64,000 nt of DNA from Persicirhabdus sediminis (GCF_016595495.1 NZ_JAENIM010000039.1:540659-604658), one strand, 5' to 3'. Counted from the first letter of the stretch, positions 32,420 to 43,043 are shown. Notes: generated from the sequence alone by a model not told the origin. A program made the numbers and translations.

Positions 32420-32770
32420 CTACGCTTCGCCTTCAGCTGTTTTGTCTGCTTCTTCAGCGGCTGGATTTTCTTCAGCAGCAGGTTTTTCCTTGCTGGTGCG
32501 GTAGCCGGCTACAGCGATGATTTCAACATATACAGATTCCAGCTGATCTTTCTCAGCGGCATCGAGCAGGGCATTAAATTGAGACACGTGTACGTCAGCT
32601 GCTGACTCGGCATCGGCGCCAAATTTGCATGCGAAGTCGCAGAAATCGACACCTTCAGGCAGCGATTTTTTGCGCTCACGTTTGATGTATTTGCGGATCT
32701 CACTTTTGACCGCCTCGACGCGACGGGCTACAGCCATTTTTGGGTCGATCAATGAATAGTTCTTCTTCAT
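32420..32770 (-). CDS. DUF6172-like small cytoplasmic protein
   Basis: 116 residues: KKNYSLIDPKMAVARRVEAV, a basic helix (KYIKRERKKSLPEG), then VDFCDFACKFG and an Ala/Glu-rich tail. The start at ATG 32770 (MKKNYSL) is preferred; the longer frame adds an unlikely Cys-rich leader. The core matches my memory of DUF6172 proteins, which have no known function. The acidic low-complexity tail (KPAAEENPAAEEADKTAEGEA) is probably disordered. Confidence 0.65.
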   Translation of the reverse strand: MKKNYSLIDPKMAVARRVEAVKSEIRKYIKRERKKSLPEGVDFCDFACKFGADAESAADVHVSQFNALLDAAEKDQLESVYVEIIAVAGYRTSKEKPAAEENPAAEEADKTAEGEA

Positions 32771-32916
32771 AATTTTTGCCACCATGCACAATTGACAGGC
32801 AATTGCGAACATGTTTGCGAAATGATTTCTAGTGAGCGCAAAAAATAGCCCACCCAGCTGGATAAATAGCTGAGCGGGCCAGAGGAAAAATTTCCAGCTA
32901 GCTGGAGTGGGTGATC

Positions 32917-33696
32917 TTAGATAGACAGCGATGAATACCCGCCATCAACAACGATTTCTTCACCAGTGATAAATCCGCCAGCTGAGCGCGATGCTAGCAT
33001 CAGAATGGCGCCAGTGAGTTCTTCAGCTGAGCCAAAGCGTGACATCGGCGTGCGGCGCAAAATTGCCAGCGCGCGTGATTCGTCGATCTTATTCTGGTTT
33101 TCCGGATTCGGGAAAAACCCTGGAACCAGCGTATTCACACGGATTTCTTGGTCGGCCCATTCGCGCGCTAGGTTCTTGGTTAGGTTGTGCACCGCTGCCT
33201 TTGCCGCTGAGTAGTTAAATGCCCAGGAAACCGGACGCAGGCCACTGAGTGAACCGACATTGATGATTGATGCCGGCTCGCCGCGATCAACAAAATAGCG
33301 ACCAAAGATCTGGCAGGCGCGAAATACCGATTTGTAATTCACGTTGAGCATGTTCTCCAGCTCATCTTCAGTAGTTTCTAAAAAGGGAGTGATGATGTTA
33401 GCACTGGCGCCATTGATGAGAATGTCTACCTTGCCGGAGCGGTCGACCACACGCGCTAGCAGCTGCTCGAGGTCTTCGCGGCTGGAAGTATCCGCTTTGC
33501 AAAACCATGCGTTGCCGTCAAAGGCGTCGATTTCAGCTAACTTTTCAAAAGCATTCTCAGGATTGCGACCAACCAGAATGACTTCGGCACCCGCTCTAGC
33601 CAGCGCGATTCCCATGCGTCCGCACAGATCACCAGTGCCACCAATCACCACTGCGGTCTTTCCCTTGAGTCCAAAAATACTTTCTAAAAAATCCAT
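32917..33696 (-). CDS. Short-chain dehydrogenase/reductase
   Basis: Cytoplasmic NAD(P)-dependent oxidoreductase of the classical SDR type. Cofactor motif VIGGTGDLCGRMG, NGAS (NNAG equivalent), catalytic Ser in INVGSLSG and YSAAK with the active Tyr and Lys; C-terminal GGFITGEEIVVDGG. The start ESIFGLKGKTAVV is like sugar-acid SDRs (gluconate 5-dehydrogenase, SDR-type mannonate oxidoreductase, KduD). Such an enzyme would fit sugar-acid catabolism, but the substrate cannot be fixed by sequence alone. It is a lone gene in leftward orientation. Confidence 0.88.
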   Translation of the reverse strand: MDFLESIFGLKGKTAVVIGGTGDLCGRMGIALARAGAEVILVGRNPENAFEKLAEIDAFDGNAWFCKADTSSREDLEQLLARVVDRSGKVDILINGASANIITPFLETTEDELENMLNVNYKSVFRACQIFGRYFVDRGEPASIINVGSLSGLRPVSWAFNYSAAKAAVHNLTKNLAREWADQEIRVNTLVPGFFPNPENQNKIDESRALAILRRTPMSRFGSAEELTGAILMLASRSAGGFITGEEIVVDGGYSSLSI

Positions 33697-33869
33697 ATAT
33701 ATTAACTATACCCATCTTGAAATTGTGCCAATCAGATTATGCAGAATCTCACCAGCCGAAGCTACAAAGCGCTAGTTGTGAGATAGAAGCGCTTAGCAGA
33801 AAATGGCCTAATGGTTTATCGTTAGCTAACCTAGCTGGATTGGCATTAGCAATCGATGACGATGTAAAT

Positions 33870-33903
33870 AAAAACGCCGCAGATTTCTCTGCGGCGCTTT
33901 TAA
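33870..33903 (-). terminator. Intrinsic terminator of thiC (also works rightward)
   Basis: On the minus strand GCGCCGCAGA, GAAA and TCTGCGGCG form a strong stem followed by TTTTTATTTAC, 23 bases or so after the thiC stop codon. The forward strand also ends in CTTTTAA, so it may be bidirectional. Confidence 0.85.
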
Positions 33904-33925
33904 ATAAATGAGCTAGCTAGAATGC

Positions 33926-36121
<2,196 letters not shown>

Positions 36122-36162
36122 GAGGCGAAGTTGGGCATGAGCGGGGAGCTGAAACCACAATT

Positions 36163-36262
36163 TCGACTTCCTGCGACGGCATGATCCGCATCAGGTTCTA
36201 AGGGTTACGTCTCCGCGGAAAACGCTCTCAGCACGGCGATCGCCGCACACCCCTGTCGATTG
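36163..36262 (-). promoter_or_regulatory. TPP riboswitch (THI element)
   Basis: Minus-strand leader RNA with the hallmark aptamer segments in order: GACAGGGGTG, CTGAGA, ACCCTTAGAACCTGAT and GGATCATGCC, closed by a P1 stem of TCGAC with GTCGA. A GC-rich variable P3 arm (GCGGCGATCGCCG-like) sits between the first two segments. It lies upstream of thiC, which is the expected target. Confidence 0.96.
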
Positions 36263-36342
36263 ATGAAGCAGAGAATCATACAGCCAGCTAGGAATGTCAA
36301 GTGACCAGTAGCCCACATCTTTGTCAGCCAGAAAACCGCGAC

Positions 36343-36378
36343 GGCTAGAAAACCAAATGGTGATTTGGGCTGGGTTCG
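36343..36378 (+). repeat. Left copy of a 36-bp direct repeat flanking the REP/transposase locus
   Basis: GGCTAGAAAACCAAATGGTG at 36343 begins a 36-bp stretch that recurs at 38688-38723 with two differences. This copy lies in gene-free DNA. The right copy covers the 3' end, including the stop codon, of the zinc-ribbon gene. The two enclose 2.3 kb of tandem repeats and a transposase. The left copy may be a remnant of that gene's end. Confidence 0.8.
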
Positions 36379-36473
36379 TGGAACGCAGGGCGGGTTGAAA
36401 GCAGCTAGAAATTTGCCAGCTGCGAAAGCGCTTTGGTTACTCACTTTGCTGACTGCGCGCATCGCGCAAGCTT

Positions 36474-37228
36474 AGCCACGGAGTGGCGGTCGATCGAAGC
36501 CCAGGGCAACGCCCTGGGGTTGGCATGTGCTAGAATAGGCTAGCCCCGTAGGGGCGACCATTTAGCCGATGACTGCTGGCGCCAGATGTCCATGTTTATA
36601 GGGTTCGTCACGGGTGGCACTTGGTTATAAAGCTCATTAGCCTGAGAAGATTCACTAACTTGAGAAGACTCATTGGTCGGAGGTTTCATCAGTTCTAGCC
36701 ACGGAGTGGCGGTCGATCGAAGCCTAGGGCAACGCCCTGGGGTTTGACATTCGCTAGAGTAGGAGAGCCCCGTAAGGGCGACCATTTAGCCAATGGCTGC
36801 TGGCGCCAGATGTCTTGTTTATAGGGCCGTCGCAGGTGGTACCTGGTTATAAGGCTCATTAGTCTGAGAAGATTCACTAACTTGAGAAGACTCATTGGTC
36901 GGAGGTTTCATCAGTTCTAGCCACGGAGTGGCGGTCATTCGAAGCCCAGGGCAACGCCCTGGGGTTTGTCATTCGCTAGAGTAGGAGAGCCCCGTAGGGG
37001 CGACCATTTAGCCAATGGCTGCTGGCGCCAGATGTCCATGTTTATAGGGTTCGTCACAGGTGGTACTTGGTTATAAAGCTCATTAGCCTGAGAAGATTCA
37101 CTAACTTGAGACGACTCATTGGTCGGAGGTTTCATCAGTTCTAGCCACGGAGTGGCGGTCGATCGAAGCCTAGGGCAACGCCCTGGGGGGGCATGTGCTA
37201 GACTAGGAGAGCCCCGTAGGGGCGACCA
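36474..37228 (+). repeat. Left tandem array of ~223-bp units with REP-like hairpins
   Basis: Units begin AGCCACGGAGTGGC at 36474, 36697, 36919 and 37143 (spacing 223, 222 and 224); the last is partial. Each unit has a hairpin module of about 85 bases with three small palindromes, GCCACGGAGTGGC, CCAGGGCAACGCCCTGG and GCCCCGTAGGGGC, ending GGGGCGACCA, and then a spacer of about 135 bases. The array ends where the transposase gene stops. Small open frames here are artefacts of the repeats. Confidence 0.88.
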
Positions 37229-37681
37229 TCATTCCCAAAGATAGCGATTATCGTATTCGATCTTGTTTTTCTTCAGGAAACTAACGAATTCCTGTTTGAA
37301 GCTTAACTTCTGATGATGCTCTTCTTGTCGAGCAATGTAGTCTTTCACGCACTTTACATTCGACTCACTAACTGAGAAGGCTGCGTAACCTGCCTGCCAT
37401 TGGAAATTGGCTAGACTAGTTAGCTGAGTTTTCAGCCACTTTGAGGAAGATTTTTTCACCTCCTCGGCGACACTAGCTGGGGAACTAGTACGCGCCAGCT
37501 TTAATAAAATATGAACGTGATCTTCTACTGAGTTGATAGCACATACCGAATTAGATGCGTTAGTTAGCACCTTTGCCATATATTGATGCATGGCTGGCCG
37601 TATAGATTTAACTAGCCACGGGTGACGGTTTTTGGTGCTGAAAATCAGGTGGATATAGATATTCGAATACGAATGAGCCAT
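37229..37681 (-). CDS. Y1 (IS200-like, REP-associated) transposase
   Basis: Single-strand DNA transposase of the HUH superfamily. The HUH pair is His-Val-His at residues 55-57 (DHVHILLKL) and the catalytic Tyr is probably Tyr115 in VKDYIARQEEHH. The compact 150-residue size fits IS200-type and RAYT enzymes. The ATG at 37681 is preferred over the longer frame, whose first 30 residues are repeat-derived (MPPRHEPRRGDHQ). It is bounded exactly by GGGGCGACCA on the left and TGGTCGCCCC on the right, in inverted orientation. Relatives of RAYT proteins mobilise the hairpins (REPs) that flank them. Confidence 0.85.
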   Translation of the reverse strand: MAHSYSNIYIHLIFSTKNRHPWLVKSIRPAMHQYMAKVLTNASNSVCAINSVEDHVHILLKLARTSSPASVAEEVKKSSSKWLKTQLTSLANFQWQAGYAAFSVSESNVKCVKDYIARQEEHHQKLSFKQEFVSFLKKNKIEYDNRYLWE

Positions 37682-37736
37682 TTTTGAAACTAACCGATAT
37701 GGGCGCCTGTTGCAAGTAGTTGGGGTTTCTGGCTGG

Positions 37737-38640
37737 TGGTCGCCCCTGCGGGGCTCATGTCGTGGAGGCACCTAACCCCAAGGCGTTGCCTTGGGCTTCG
37801 AATGGTCGCCACTCCGTGGCTAGCGATGACATCAGCCTTGGCTGGGTTAGTAGTTTTATTCCGTGGCTGAATTTATGATTTTTGCCCGCGATTGTGTTTC
37901 TCCGTGTGGTTGATCGTTAGTTGCCGGCTAGAGTCGATGGTGTTAGTTCTCATCTGCGAGTGGTCGCCCTACGGGGCTCATGGTCGTGGGGGCGTCTAAA
38001 CCCAAGGCGTTGCCTTGGGCTTCGAATGGTCGCCACTCCGTGGCTAGCGATGACATCAGCCTCGGCTGGCTTTGTAGTTTATTCCGTGGCTGAATTTATG
38101 ATTTTTGCCCGCGATTGTGTTTCTCCGTGTGGTTGATCGTTAGTTGCCGGCTAGAGTCGATGGTGTTAGTTCTCATCTGCGAGTGGTCGCCCTACGGGGC
38201 TCATGGTCGTGGGGGCGTCTAACCCCAAGGCGTTGCCTTGGGCTTCGAATGAGCGCCACTCCGTGGCTAATAATGACCTCTGCATCGGCTGGCTTTGTGG
38301 TTTATTCCGTGGCTGAATTTATGATTTTTGCCGCGATTGTGTTTCTCCGTGCGGTTGATCGTTAGTTGCCGGCTGGAGTCGATGATGTTAGTTCTCATTG
38401 GCGGGTGGTCGCCCCTACGGGGCTCATGTCATGGGGCACCTAAACCCAAGGCGTTGCCTTGGGCTTCGAATGGTCGCCACTCCGTGGCTAACGATGACAT
38501 CAGCCTTGGCTGGGTTTGTGGTTTTATTCCGTGGCTAACAATGACCTCTGCCTTGGCTGGCTTTGTGGTTTATTCCGTGGCTAGCAAGAAGAGTCCCATC
38601 TCGGCTAGGTTTGTGGTTTTGCTTCGTGGCTAAATTATGA
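37737..38640 (-). repeat. Right tandem array of ~223-bp units, inverted relative to the left array
   Basis: Units begin TGGTCGCCC at 37737, 37961, 38184 and 38406 (spacing 224, 223, 222) and carry the same three palindromes as the left array in reverse complement, including CCAAGGCGTTGCCTTGG and GCCACTCCGTGGC. The spacer between modules is unrelated to that in the left array. The last unit decays into partial TTTATTCCGTGGCTA repeats. Confidence 0.85.
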
Positions 38641-38687
38641 TTTTCGGCTAGCTGGAGGCTTCCAGCTAGGTAACAGTTTCGCCCAGT

Positions 38688-38723
38688 GGCTAGAAAACCA
38701 AATGGTGATTTGGACTCGGTTCG
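38688..38723 (+). repeat. Right copy of the 36-bp direct repeat
   Basis: 34 of 36 positions match the copy at 36343-36378, same orientation. It overlaps the stop codon and last codons of the gene on the minus strand that starts at 39232. Confidence 0.8.
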
Positions 38724-39232
38724 CCTATGGCTGGTGGGCCAGGGAAATGGTCGTTGATGAACTTATCCCAAACATCCTTGGTGTGATCAGATAGGCATTG
38801 ATAGACTTCTTCTTCGCAGCTGGAGCAGATCATCAATGGAAAGGCGCCTGTGAGCATGAGGCCATTGTGAAATACGGCTGCGGTAGAATAACTTTCCGCC
38901 AGCTGGCGGTCTAATCCGCAAGTAGCGCAGCTATCTAGCTGGAGCTGATAGTTTGCGGCATTTTTGTATTTTTCCTCGCGCTGGGGCATGTTCACGCGGT
39001 CGTGCATGAAATCAAACATGGCGACACGCGAGTCATCGGAGAGTTCATTGTGGATTTTCTCCCGGCAATCCATGCAGATGGCGTATTCGAAGGTGCATTC
39101 GTCACCGCGATACGCCTTGCTCACCATGAATAAGCCAGCTGTGGTTAGCTGGCATTCGCAGTGGATGCACTGGCGGAAAACCTCATCGGTTTCCGCTGAG
39201 AGAAAATCTAACTCTATCTCTGAGTTGCTCAT
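38690..39232 (-). CDS. Protein with two pairs of CxxC zinc-ribbon motifs
   Basis: 180 residues with two similar halves. Half one has CIHC (22-25) and CMDC (53-56); half two has CATC (102-105) and CSSC (136-139), each pair about 30 residues apart, as in two zinc ribbons. Acidic segments ([19 protein letters not shown]) lie between. I do not recognise the family. Its ATG overlaps the exonuclease III stop codon by 4 bases (ATGA), so the two are translationally coupled. A link to DNA repair is suggested by this alone. Its 3' end coincides with the 36-bp direct repeat. Confidence 0.8.
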   Translation of the reverse strand: MSNSEIELDFLSAETDEVFRQCIHCECQLTTAGLFMVSKAYRGDECTFEYAICMDCREKIHNELSDDSRVAMFDFMHDRVNMPQREEKYKNAANYQLQLDSCATCGLDRQLAESYSTAAVFHNGLMLTGAFPLMICSSCEEEVYQCLSDHTKDVWDKFINDHFPGPPAIGEPSPNHHLVF

Positions 39233-39987
39233 TTTAGAGTGATCGACACGGGGCAGTGGTCGGACCCTAACACGTCCTGATGGATAGCGGCGGACGCCAG
39301 ACTATCAGTGAGCGAGGCTGAGACGCAGAAGTAGTCGATTCTCCAGCCAACATTCTTGGCGCGAGCACCGCCACGGTAGCTCCACCAGCTGTATTCATCG
39401 ACTTTTTCTGGGTAGAAATGCCTGAAGGTATCAACAAATCCAGCTGCGACAATTTGATCAAATCCAGCTCGTTCTTCGTCTGAGAATCCAGCGCTCTTGC
39501 GGTTTGCCTTGGGTCTAGCGAGATCAATCTCAGTGTGCGCCACATTCAGGTCGCCACAGAAAATGACTGGTTTATTCTTTTCCAAATCTTTCACAAAGGC
39601 GAGGAAATCACGGTCCCAGCTTTGGCGGTAAGGCAGGCGCTTGAGTTCGTTTTGTGAGTTAGGCGTGTAAACAGTAACTACGTAGTAGTCAGCAAACTCT
39701 AGTGTAACGACGCGTCCTTCGCGGTCGTGCTCGTCGATGCCAATTCCCTGCTGCACGCTGATAGGCTCAATTTTGCTAAAGATCACAGTGCCTGAATAAC
39801 CTGCTTTTTCTGCACTGCACCAGTAGTGGCTGTAGCCAGCCATTTCTAGCGGCAGGTCTACCTGCTCTGGGCGAGCTTTAGTTTCTTGCAAGCAGAGGAT
39901 GTCAGGGTTGTGTTCGCTAACAAATTCGGCAAAATTTTTCTTAATCACGGCGCGCAGGCCGTTGACGTTCCAGGAAATGAGTTTCAT
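39229..39987 (-). CDS. xth: Exodeoxyribonuclease III
   Basis: AP endonuclease and 3' exonuclease of base-excision repair. It starts at the [10 protein letters not shown] motif and has LCLQETKA (metal Glu), [25 protein letters not shown] (active Asp/Asn), [20 protein letters not shown] and the end [11 protein letters not shown] with the catalytic His. The 252-residue length is normal. It lies 48 bases after the HIT gene and overlaps the zinc-ribbon gene. Confidence 0.96.
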   Translation of the reverse strand: MKLISWNVNGLRAVIKKNFAEFVSEHNPDILCLQETKARPEQVDLPLEMAGYSHYWCSAEKAGYSGTVIFSKIEPISVQQGIGIDEHDREGRVVTLEFADYYVVTVYTPNSQNELKRLPYRQSWDRDFLAFVKDLEKNKPVIFCGDLNVAHTEIDLARPKANRKSAGFSDEERAGFDQIVAAGFVDTFRHFYPEKVDEYSWWSYRGGARAKNVGWRIDYFCVSASLTDSLASAAIHQDVLGSDHCPVSITLK

Positions 39988-40035
39988 GCAGCAGCTAATA
40001 GATTCGGGTGTGGGCTGGGGATGCCCGTGTATGGA

Positions 40036-40374
40036 CTAGCCTGGAGGCCAAGTCAACTTTCGGCCAGCAAGCACGTGGACGTGCAGGTGCGGGACTTCTT
40101 CGCCGCCGTCCGGCCCGTTGTTGATGATGAGGCGGAACCCGTCATCGGCAAATCCTTCTTGCTCAGCGACTTTTCTGGCGACTAACATCAGGTGACCTAG
40201 CACCTCTTTGTCGGCATCGTCAGCCAGCGCGACACGGGTGATGCATTTTTTTGGAATAACTAACAAATGCACTGGTGCCTGCGGGTTGATGTCGCGGATG
40301 CACATGCACAGGTCGTCTTCGTAAACGAAGTCAGCTGGAATCTCTCTAGCGGCAATTTTTTCGAATAAGGTCAT
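40036..40374 (-). CDS. HIT-family (histidine triad) nucleotide-binding protein
   Basis: Small cytoplasmic hydrolase of the HINT branch, which cleaves phosphoramidates such as AMP-lysine. Start MTLFEKIAAREIPADFVYED, then NPQAPVHLLVIPKK, NNGPDGGEEVPHLHVHVLAGR with the His triad. The ATG at 40374 overlaps the upstream stop codon in ATGA; the longer frame runs back into the preceding gene. The length, 112 residues, is usual for the family. Confidence 0.93.
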   Translation of the reverse strand: MTLFEKIAAREIPADFVYEDDLCMCIRDINPQAPVHLLVIPKKCITRVALADDADKEVLGHLMLVARKVAEQEGFADDGFRLIINNGPDGGEEVPHLHVHVLAGRKLTWPPG

Positions 40375-40943
40375 CTCGGTGAATTCAGATTGAGTGAAAT
40401 TTTCTGCGGGTGATGTCGCGAGCTGCGTCCATGGGTGCGCAGGAAGGTGAGGATTTCTTCGCGTAGCTGGTCGCACGAGTCATTCCATTTTTCCTGACCG
40501 CGCAGCACCATCACGCTGTGACGCACGTCGTTAAACTCGATCATGCTCACGCCGTAGCTTTTCAGCTCGCCGATTTCTTTTTGCAGGTGGTCGAAAAAGG
40601 CTAGCTCGTAACCATTGCCGGCGGACTCAGCGGCGTCGCGCAGTGAGATTTCTATCGCTGGAGCACGGCGCGGCAGCACCTCAGCCATCGGCTGGTGGCC
40701 GATGCGCGTGAGCATGTGCTGAATGCGCTTGTGCAGGTCTTCGATTTTGAGCAGCTGCAGTGGGCAGTTGTGTTCAAGGTAATGCAAGATGCCGCTGTGC
40801 AAATCATCAGCGAATGGGAAATCATCGCGGCCAGATAGCTCGGCAGCGGTGATGATAGACTCGCGAATCCACTCAGTGTCGTAGCCGCTCACTTGGTGGC
40901 GGCCGACCTGTAGCACGGGGCGATTTCCAATCAGACAAATCAT
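40371..40943 (-). CDS. ATP-cone-like protein of unknown function next to nrdR
   Basis: 190 residues. The first 90 resemble an ATP-cone-type helical domain (HQVSGYDTEWIRESIITAA, EDLHKRIQHMLTRIGH). The second part (AFFDHLQKEIGELKSYGVSM, DVRHSVMVLRGQ) has no obvious match. The ATG at 40943 was chosen because the longer frame overlaps nrdR; the gap to nrdR is then 16 bases, and the stop overlaps the HIT start by 4. ATP or dATP binding and a role beside NrdR are inferences from fold resemblance and position. Confidence 0.6.
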   Translation of the reverse strand: MICLIGNRPVLQVGRHQVSGYDTEWIRESIITAAELSGRDDFPFADDLHSGILHYLEHNCPLQLLKIEDLHKRIQHMLTRIGHQPMAEVLPRRAPAIEISLRDAAESAGNGYELAFFDHLQKEIGELKSYGVSMIEFNDVRHSVMVLRGQEKWNDSCDQLREEILTFLRTHGRSSRHHPQKISLNLNSPR

Positions 40944-40959
40944 AATAGGGTATGGGGTG

Positions 40960-41451
40960 TTATTCTTTGAAAAGTTTCCGCTGGCCGACGTCGCGTGCGC
41001 TGCGTTGCTCCAGCTCTTGAATCTCGCGGATGAACTCGCCAACATCATCAAACTGGCGGTAAACCGAGACGTAGCGCACGTAGGCGACGGGATCGATTTG
41101 GTGCAGCTTGCTCATGACTTTGGCGCCAATGACTGAGGAGGGGACTTCGCTGAGGTGATCTTTGTGCAGGTCGGTGAGGATTTCCTCTACCGCGCGGTCC
41201 AGCCGGTCCATAGAAACCGGTCGTTTTTCGCAGGCTTTCACCAGCCCGCGGAATAGTTTCTCACGGTTCACGGTTTCGCGCGCTCCGTCACGTTTGACCA
41301 CGCGCAGTTCCGTGCGCTCGATCTGCTCGTAGGTGGTGTAACGATACCCACAATCGAGACATTCACGGCGACGACGTGTCGTCGTGCCGTCCTTCGACAT
41401 TCTCGAATCAATGACCTTATCTGTTAATGAACCACAGCTGATACAGCGCAT
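40960..41451 (-). CDS. nrdR: Transcriptional repressor NrdR
   Basis: Nucleotide-sensing repressor of ribonucleotide reductase genes. The N-terminal zinc ribbon has CISCGS and CLDCGYRYTTYE, followed by an ATP-cone domain (RETVNREKLFRGLVKACEKRPV to VAYVRYVSVYRQFDD). The 163 residues are usual. AGGAGG lies upstream of the ATG at 41451 with good spacing. It heads a series with the ATP-cone-like, HIT, xth and zinc-ribbon genes. A weak NrdR-box-like sequence lies upstream. Confidence 0.97.
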   Translation of the reverse strand: MRCISCGSLTDKVIDSRMSKDGTTTRRRRECLDCGYRYTTYEQIERTELRVVKRDGARETVNREKLFRGLVKACEKRPVSMDRLDRAVEEILTDLHKDHLSEVPSSVIGAKVMSKLHQIDPVAYVRYVSVYRQFDDVGEFIREIQELEQRSARDVGQRKLFKE

Positions 41452-41510
41452 AATGAACTCCTCCTGCTTTGACGCTAGAACGGAATATGTGGCAGACTCA
41501 AAGCAAAAAT

Positions 41511-41526
41511 TACACTATATTTGGTA
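41511..41526. promoter_or_regulatory. Weak NrdR-box-like sequence upstream of nrdR
   Basis: ACACTATATTTGGTAG matches about 12 of 16 positions of the ACACWATATATWGTGT consensus. A poorer relative, ACGGAATATGTGGCAG, lies 32 bases nearer the gene, which is about the usual pair spacing. The rest of this 346-base gap (41452-41797) has no gene I can support. Confidence 0.3.
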
Positions 41527-41797
41527 GTAGGTGCTGATGATTAACATGTCTTAATAAGTCTTTTTTAGAATTCATTCACACGCCGCCAGATGCCCCTTCG
41601 TTTACTTAAAATTTTAAAATTTACTCAACACACACGGATCATCGGGCCAGCTGAACCAATGAAAAATCGGCAGGATTTTGGGCATTCGAAGTGGCTGCAA
41701 ATGCTCTGTTTGCCCGCGGCGTGACAGGTCACACTTGGGTAAGATTTTAGCAACTAATGCAGAATTTCCAGCTAGCTGGCACTGCCTGTGGTTTTGT

Positions 41798-42859
41798 TCA
41801 ATACGGGAAATGTGATTTCAGCTGGTAGGCAGGTTTTTCGATGTATTTCCACGACAGTCTGGCCATTGCGTATGAGGTGCCACCGAGGATGGCGAGCCGT
41901 AGCGGGAAGAGCATGATTTCCCAGCCGTCGGCCCAGAGAAATGGGGTGATGTACCCCATCATCAGCGGTGCGAGGTTATGATAGAGGTAGAGCCCGTAGC
42001 TCATTAAGCCGATGTGCTGCAGGGTGGCATTGCCGAGGATTTTTCCCGTGAGCCCCGTGAATCCGGCAGAAGCATTCACCACGATACCTACGCAGGCGAT
42101 AGTGAGGAAACTTTGCTGAAGCCACTGCCAGCTGGGAATGGTGGCTTCAGAATACCAGCGGAACCAGAAAAAGAGGTAAATGAGGCCGCTGGTGACGTAG
42201 ATGGTATTGAGTTTGCGGCTAACTAGCTGGATGCCGTTAATACTCATCACGGCGGTGATGGAGCCAGCGGCGAGGTAGTCGAGGCATTTCCATGTTGGTT
42301 TGCCCGGCATTGCCCATGAGTTGATCCAGCCAAGCATTTCTAGACAGCGCAGCGTTGGTGAGATGAGAAAGATGCCAGCTAGCGCGGGCAAGATCCACCG
42401 GCGCGGCAAAATGAGCAAAACCACTGGCCAGAGGAGGTAAAATTGCTGTTCGATGGCCAGCGTCCAAAACTGCGACGCGCCAGGTGACCATTGGCCAGTG
42501 GAGGCAAAGAGGAAGTTGCTCGCCTGACATAGGTACCAAAATAAGTTGTCGTAAACGTCGGCGAAACCAAAAACCAAGTACAGGGCGATGGCGACAAGGA
42601 AGCCTGGAAAAATCCGCAGCAGCCGACGAGCGAAAAATGACTTGGTGAAGTTGGGTAGCGTGGTATCACCGGCGTCGATTTTTTCCCGTCCGCGCAGCAA
42701 AATCTGTGTGATGAGGAAGCCGCTGAGCACAAAAAATAGAAAAACACCAATCGAGTAGGGTACTGGTGCGTGGTGCAGCGGCTCAGGAGACCAATGGTGG
42801 ATGGATACTAGCAAGATGGCAATGGCGCGCAGCGAGTGAAGTTGTGGCATTTGATTCAT
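41798..42859 (-). CDS. Acyltransferase family 3 (OafA/YrhL type) membrane protein
   Basis: Integral membrane O-acyltransferase that modifies surface polysaccharide or peptidoglycan. Start LHSLRAIAILLVSIHHW carries the conserved Arg and His of the family. About ten hydrophobic helices follow, with FFLFFVLSGFLI-like and FFARRLLRIFP motifs. 353 residues is the short form without a SGNH domain. The acceptor is unknown. It is a lone gene. Confidence 0.9.
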   Translation of the reverse strand: MNQMPQLHSLRAIAILLVSIHHWSPEPLHHAPVPYSIGVFLFFVLSGFLITQILLRGREKIDAGDTTLPNFTKSFFARRLLRIFPGFLVAIALYLVFGFADVYDNLFWYLCQASNFLFASTGQWSPGASQFWTLAIEQQFYLLWPVVLLILPRRWILPALAGIFLISPTLRCLEMLGWINSWAMPGKPTWKCLDYLAAGSITAVMSINGIQLVSRKLNTIYVTSGLIYLFFWFRWYSEATIPSWQWLQQSFLTIACVGIVVNASAGFTGLTGKILGNATLQHIGLMSYGLYLYHNLAPLMMGYITPFLWADGWEIMLFPLRLAILGGTSYAMARLSWKYIEKPAYQLKSHFPY

Positions 42860-43043
42860 GCCCGCGCATCATTGGCTGGCGGTATGCAGGCGGCTAGCTC
42901 GAGAATGTGCCAGAATGGACACGTCTCAGCGATTTGGTCAGGCTGGCTGATCTTTTACGTCTATCTTGGTCTAGTTAGGTTTATCTGACAGCTTGCCTAT
43001 TTAAAAACTACTTGCCTGTTTGAATTTGTATTTTCAATGATGC

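Noticed and set aside
36540-37135. Open frames of 66-85 residues in the left tandem array
   Set aside because: They repeat with the 223-bp unit and drift in frame between units; no start sites or conserved protein pattern.
37921-38633. Near-identical frames (MPARVDGVSSHLRV and similar) in the right array
   Set aside because: They are translations of the repeat unit carrying palindromes, so repeated coding potential is an artefact.
36474-38640. A CRISPR array reading of the repeats
   Set aside because: Units are about 223 bp, spacers within each array are the same rather than unique, and no cas genes are present.
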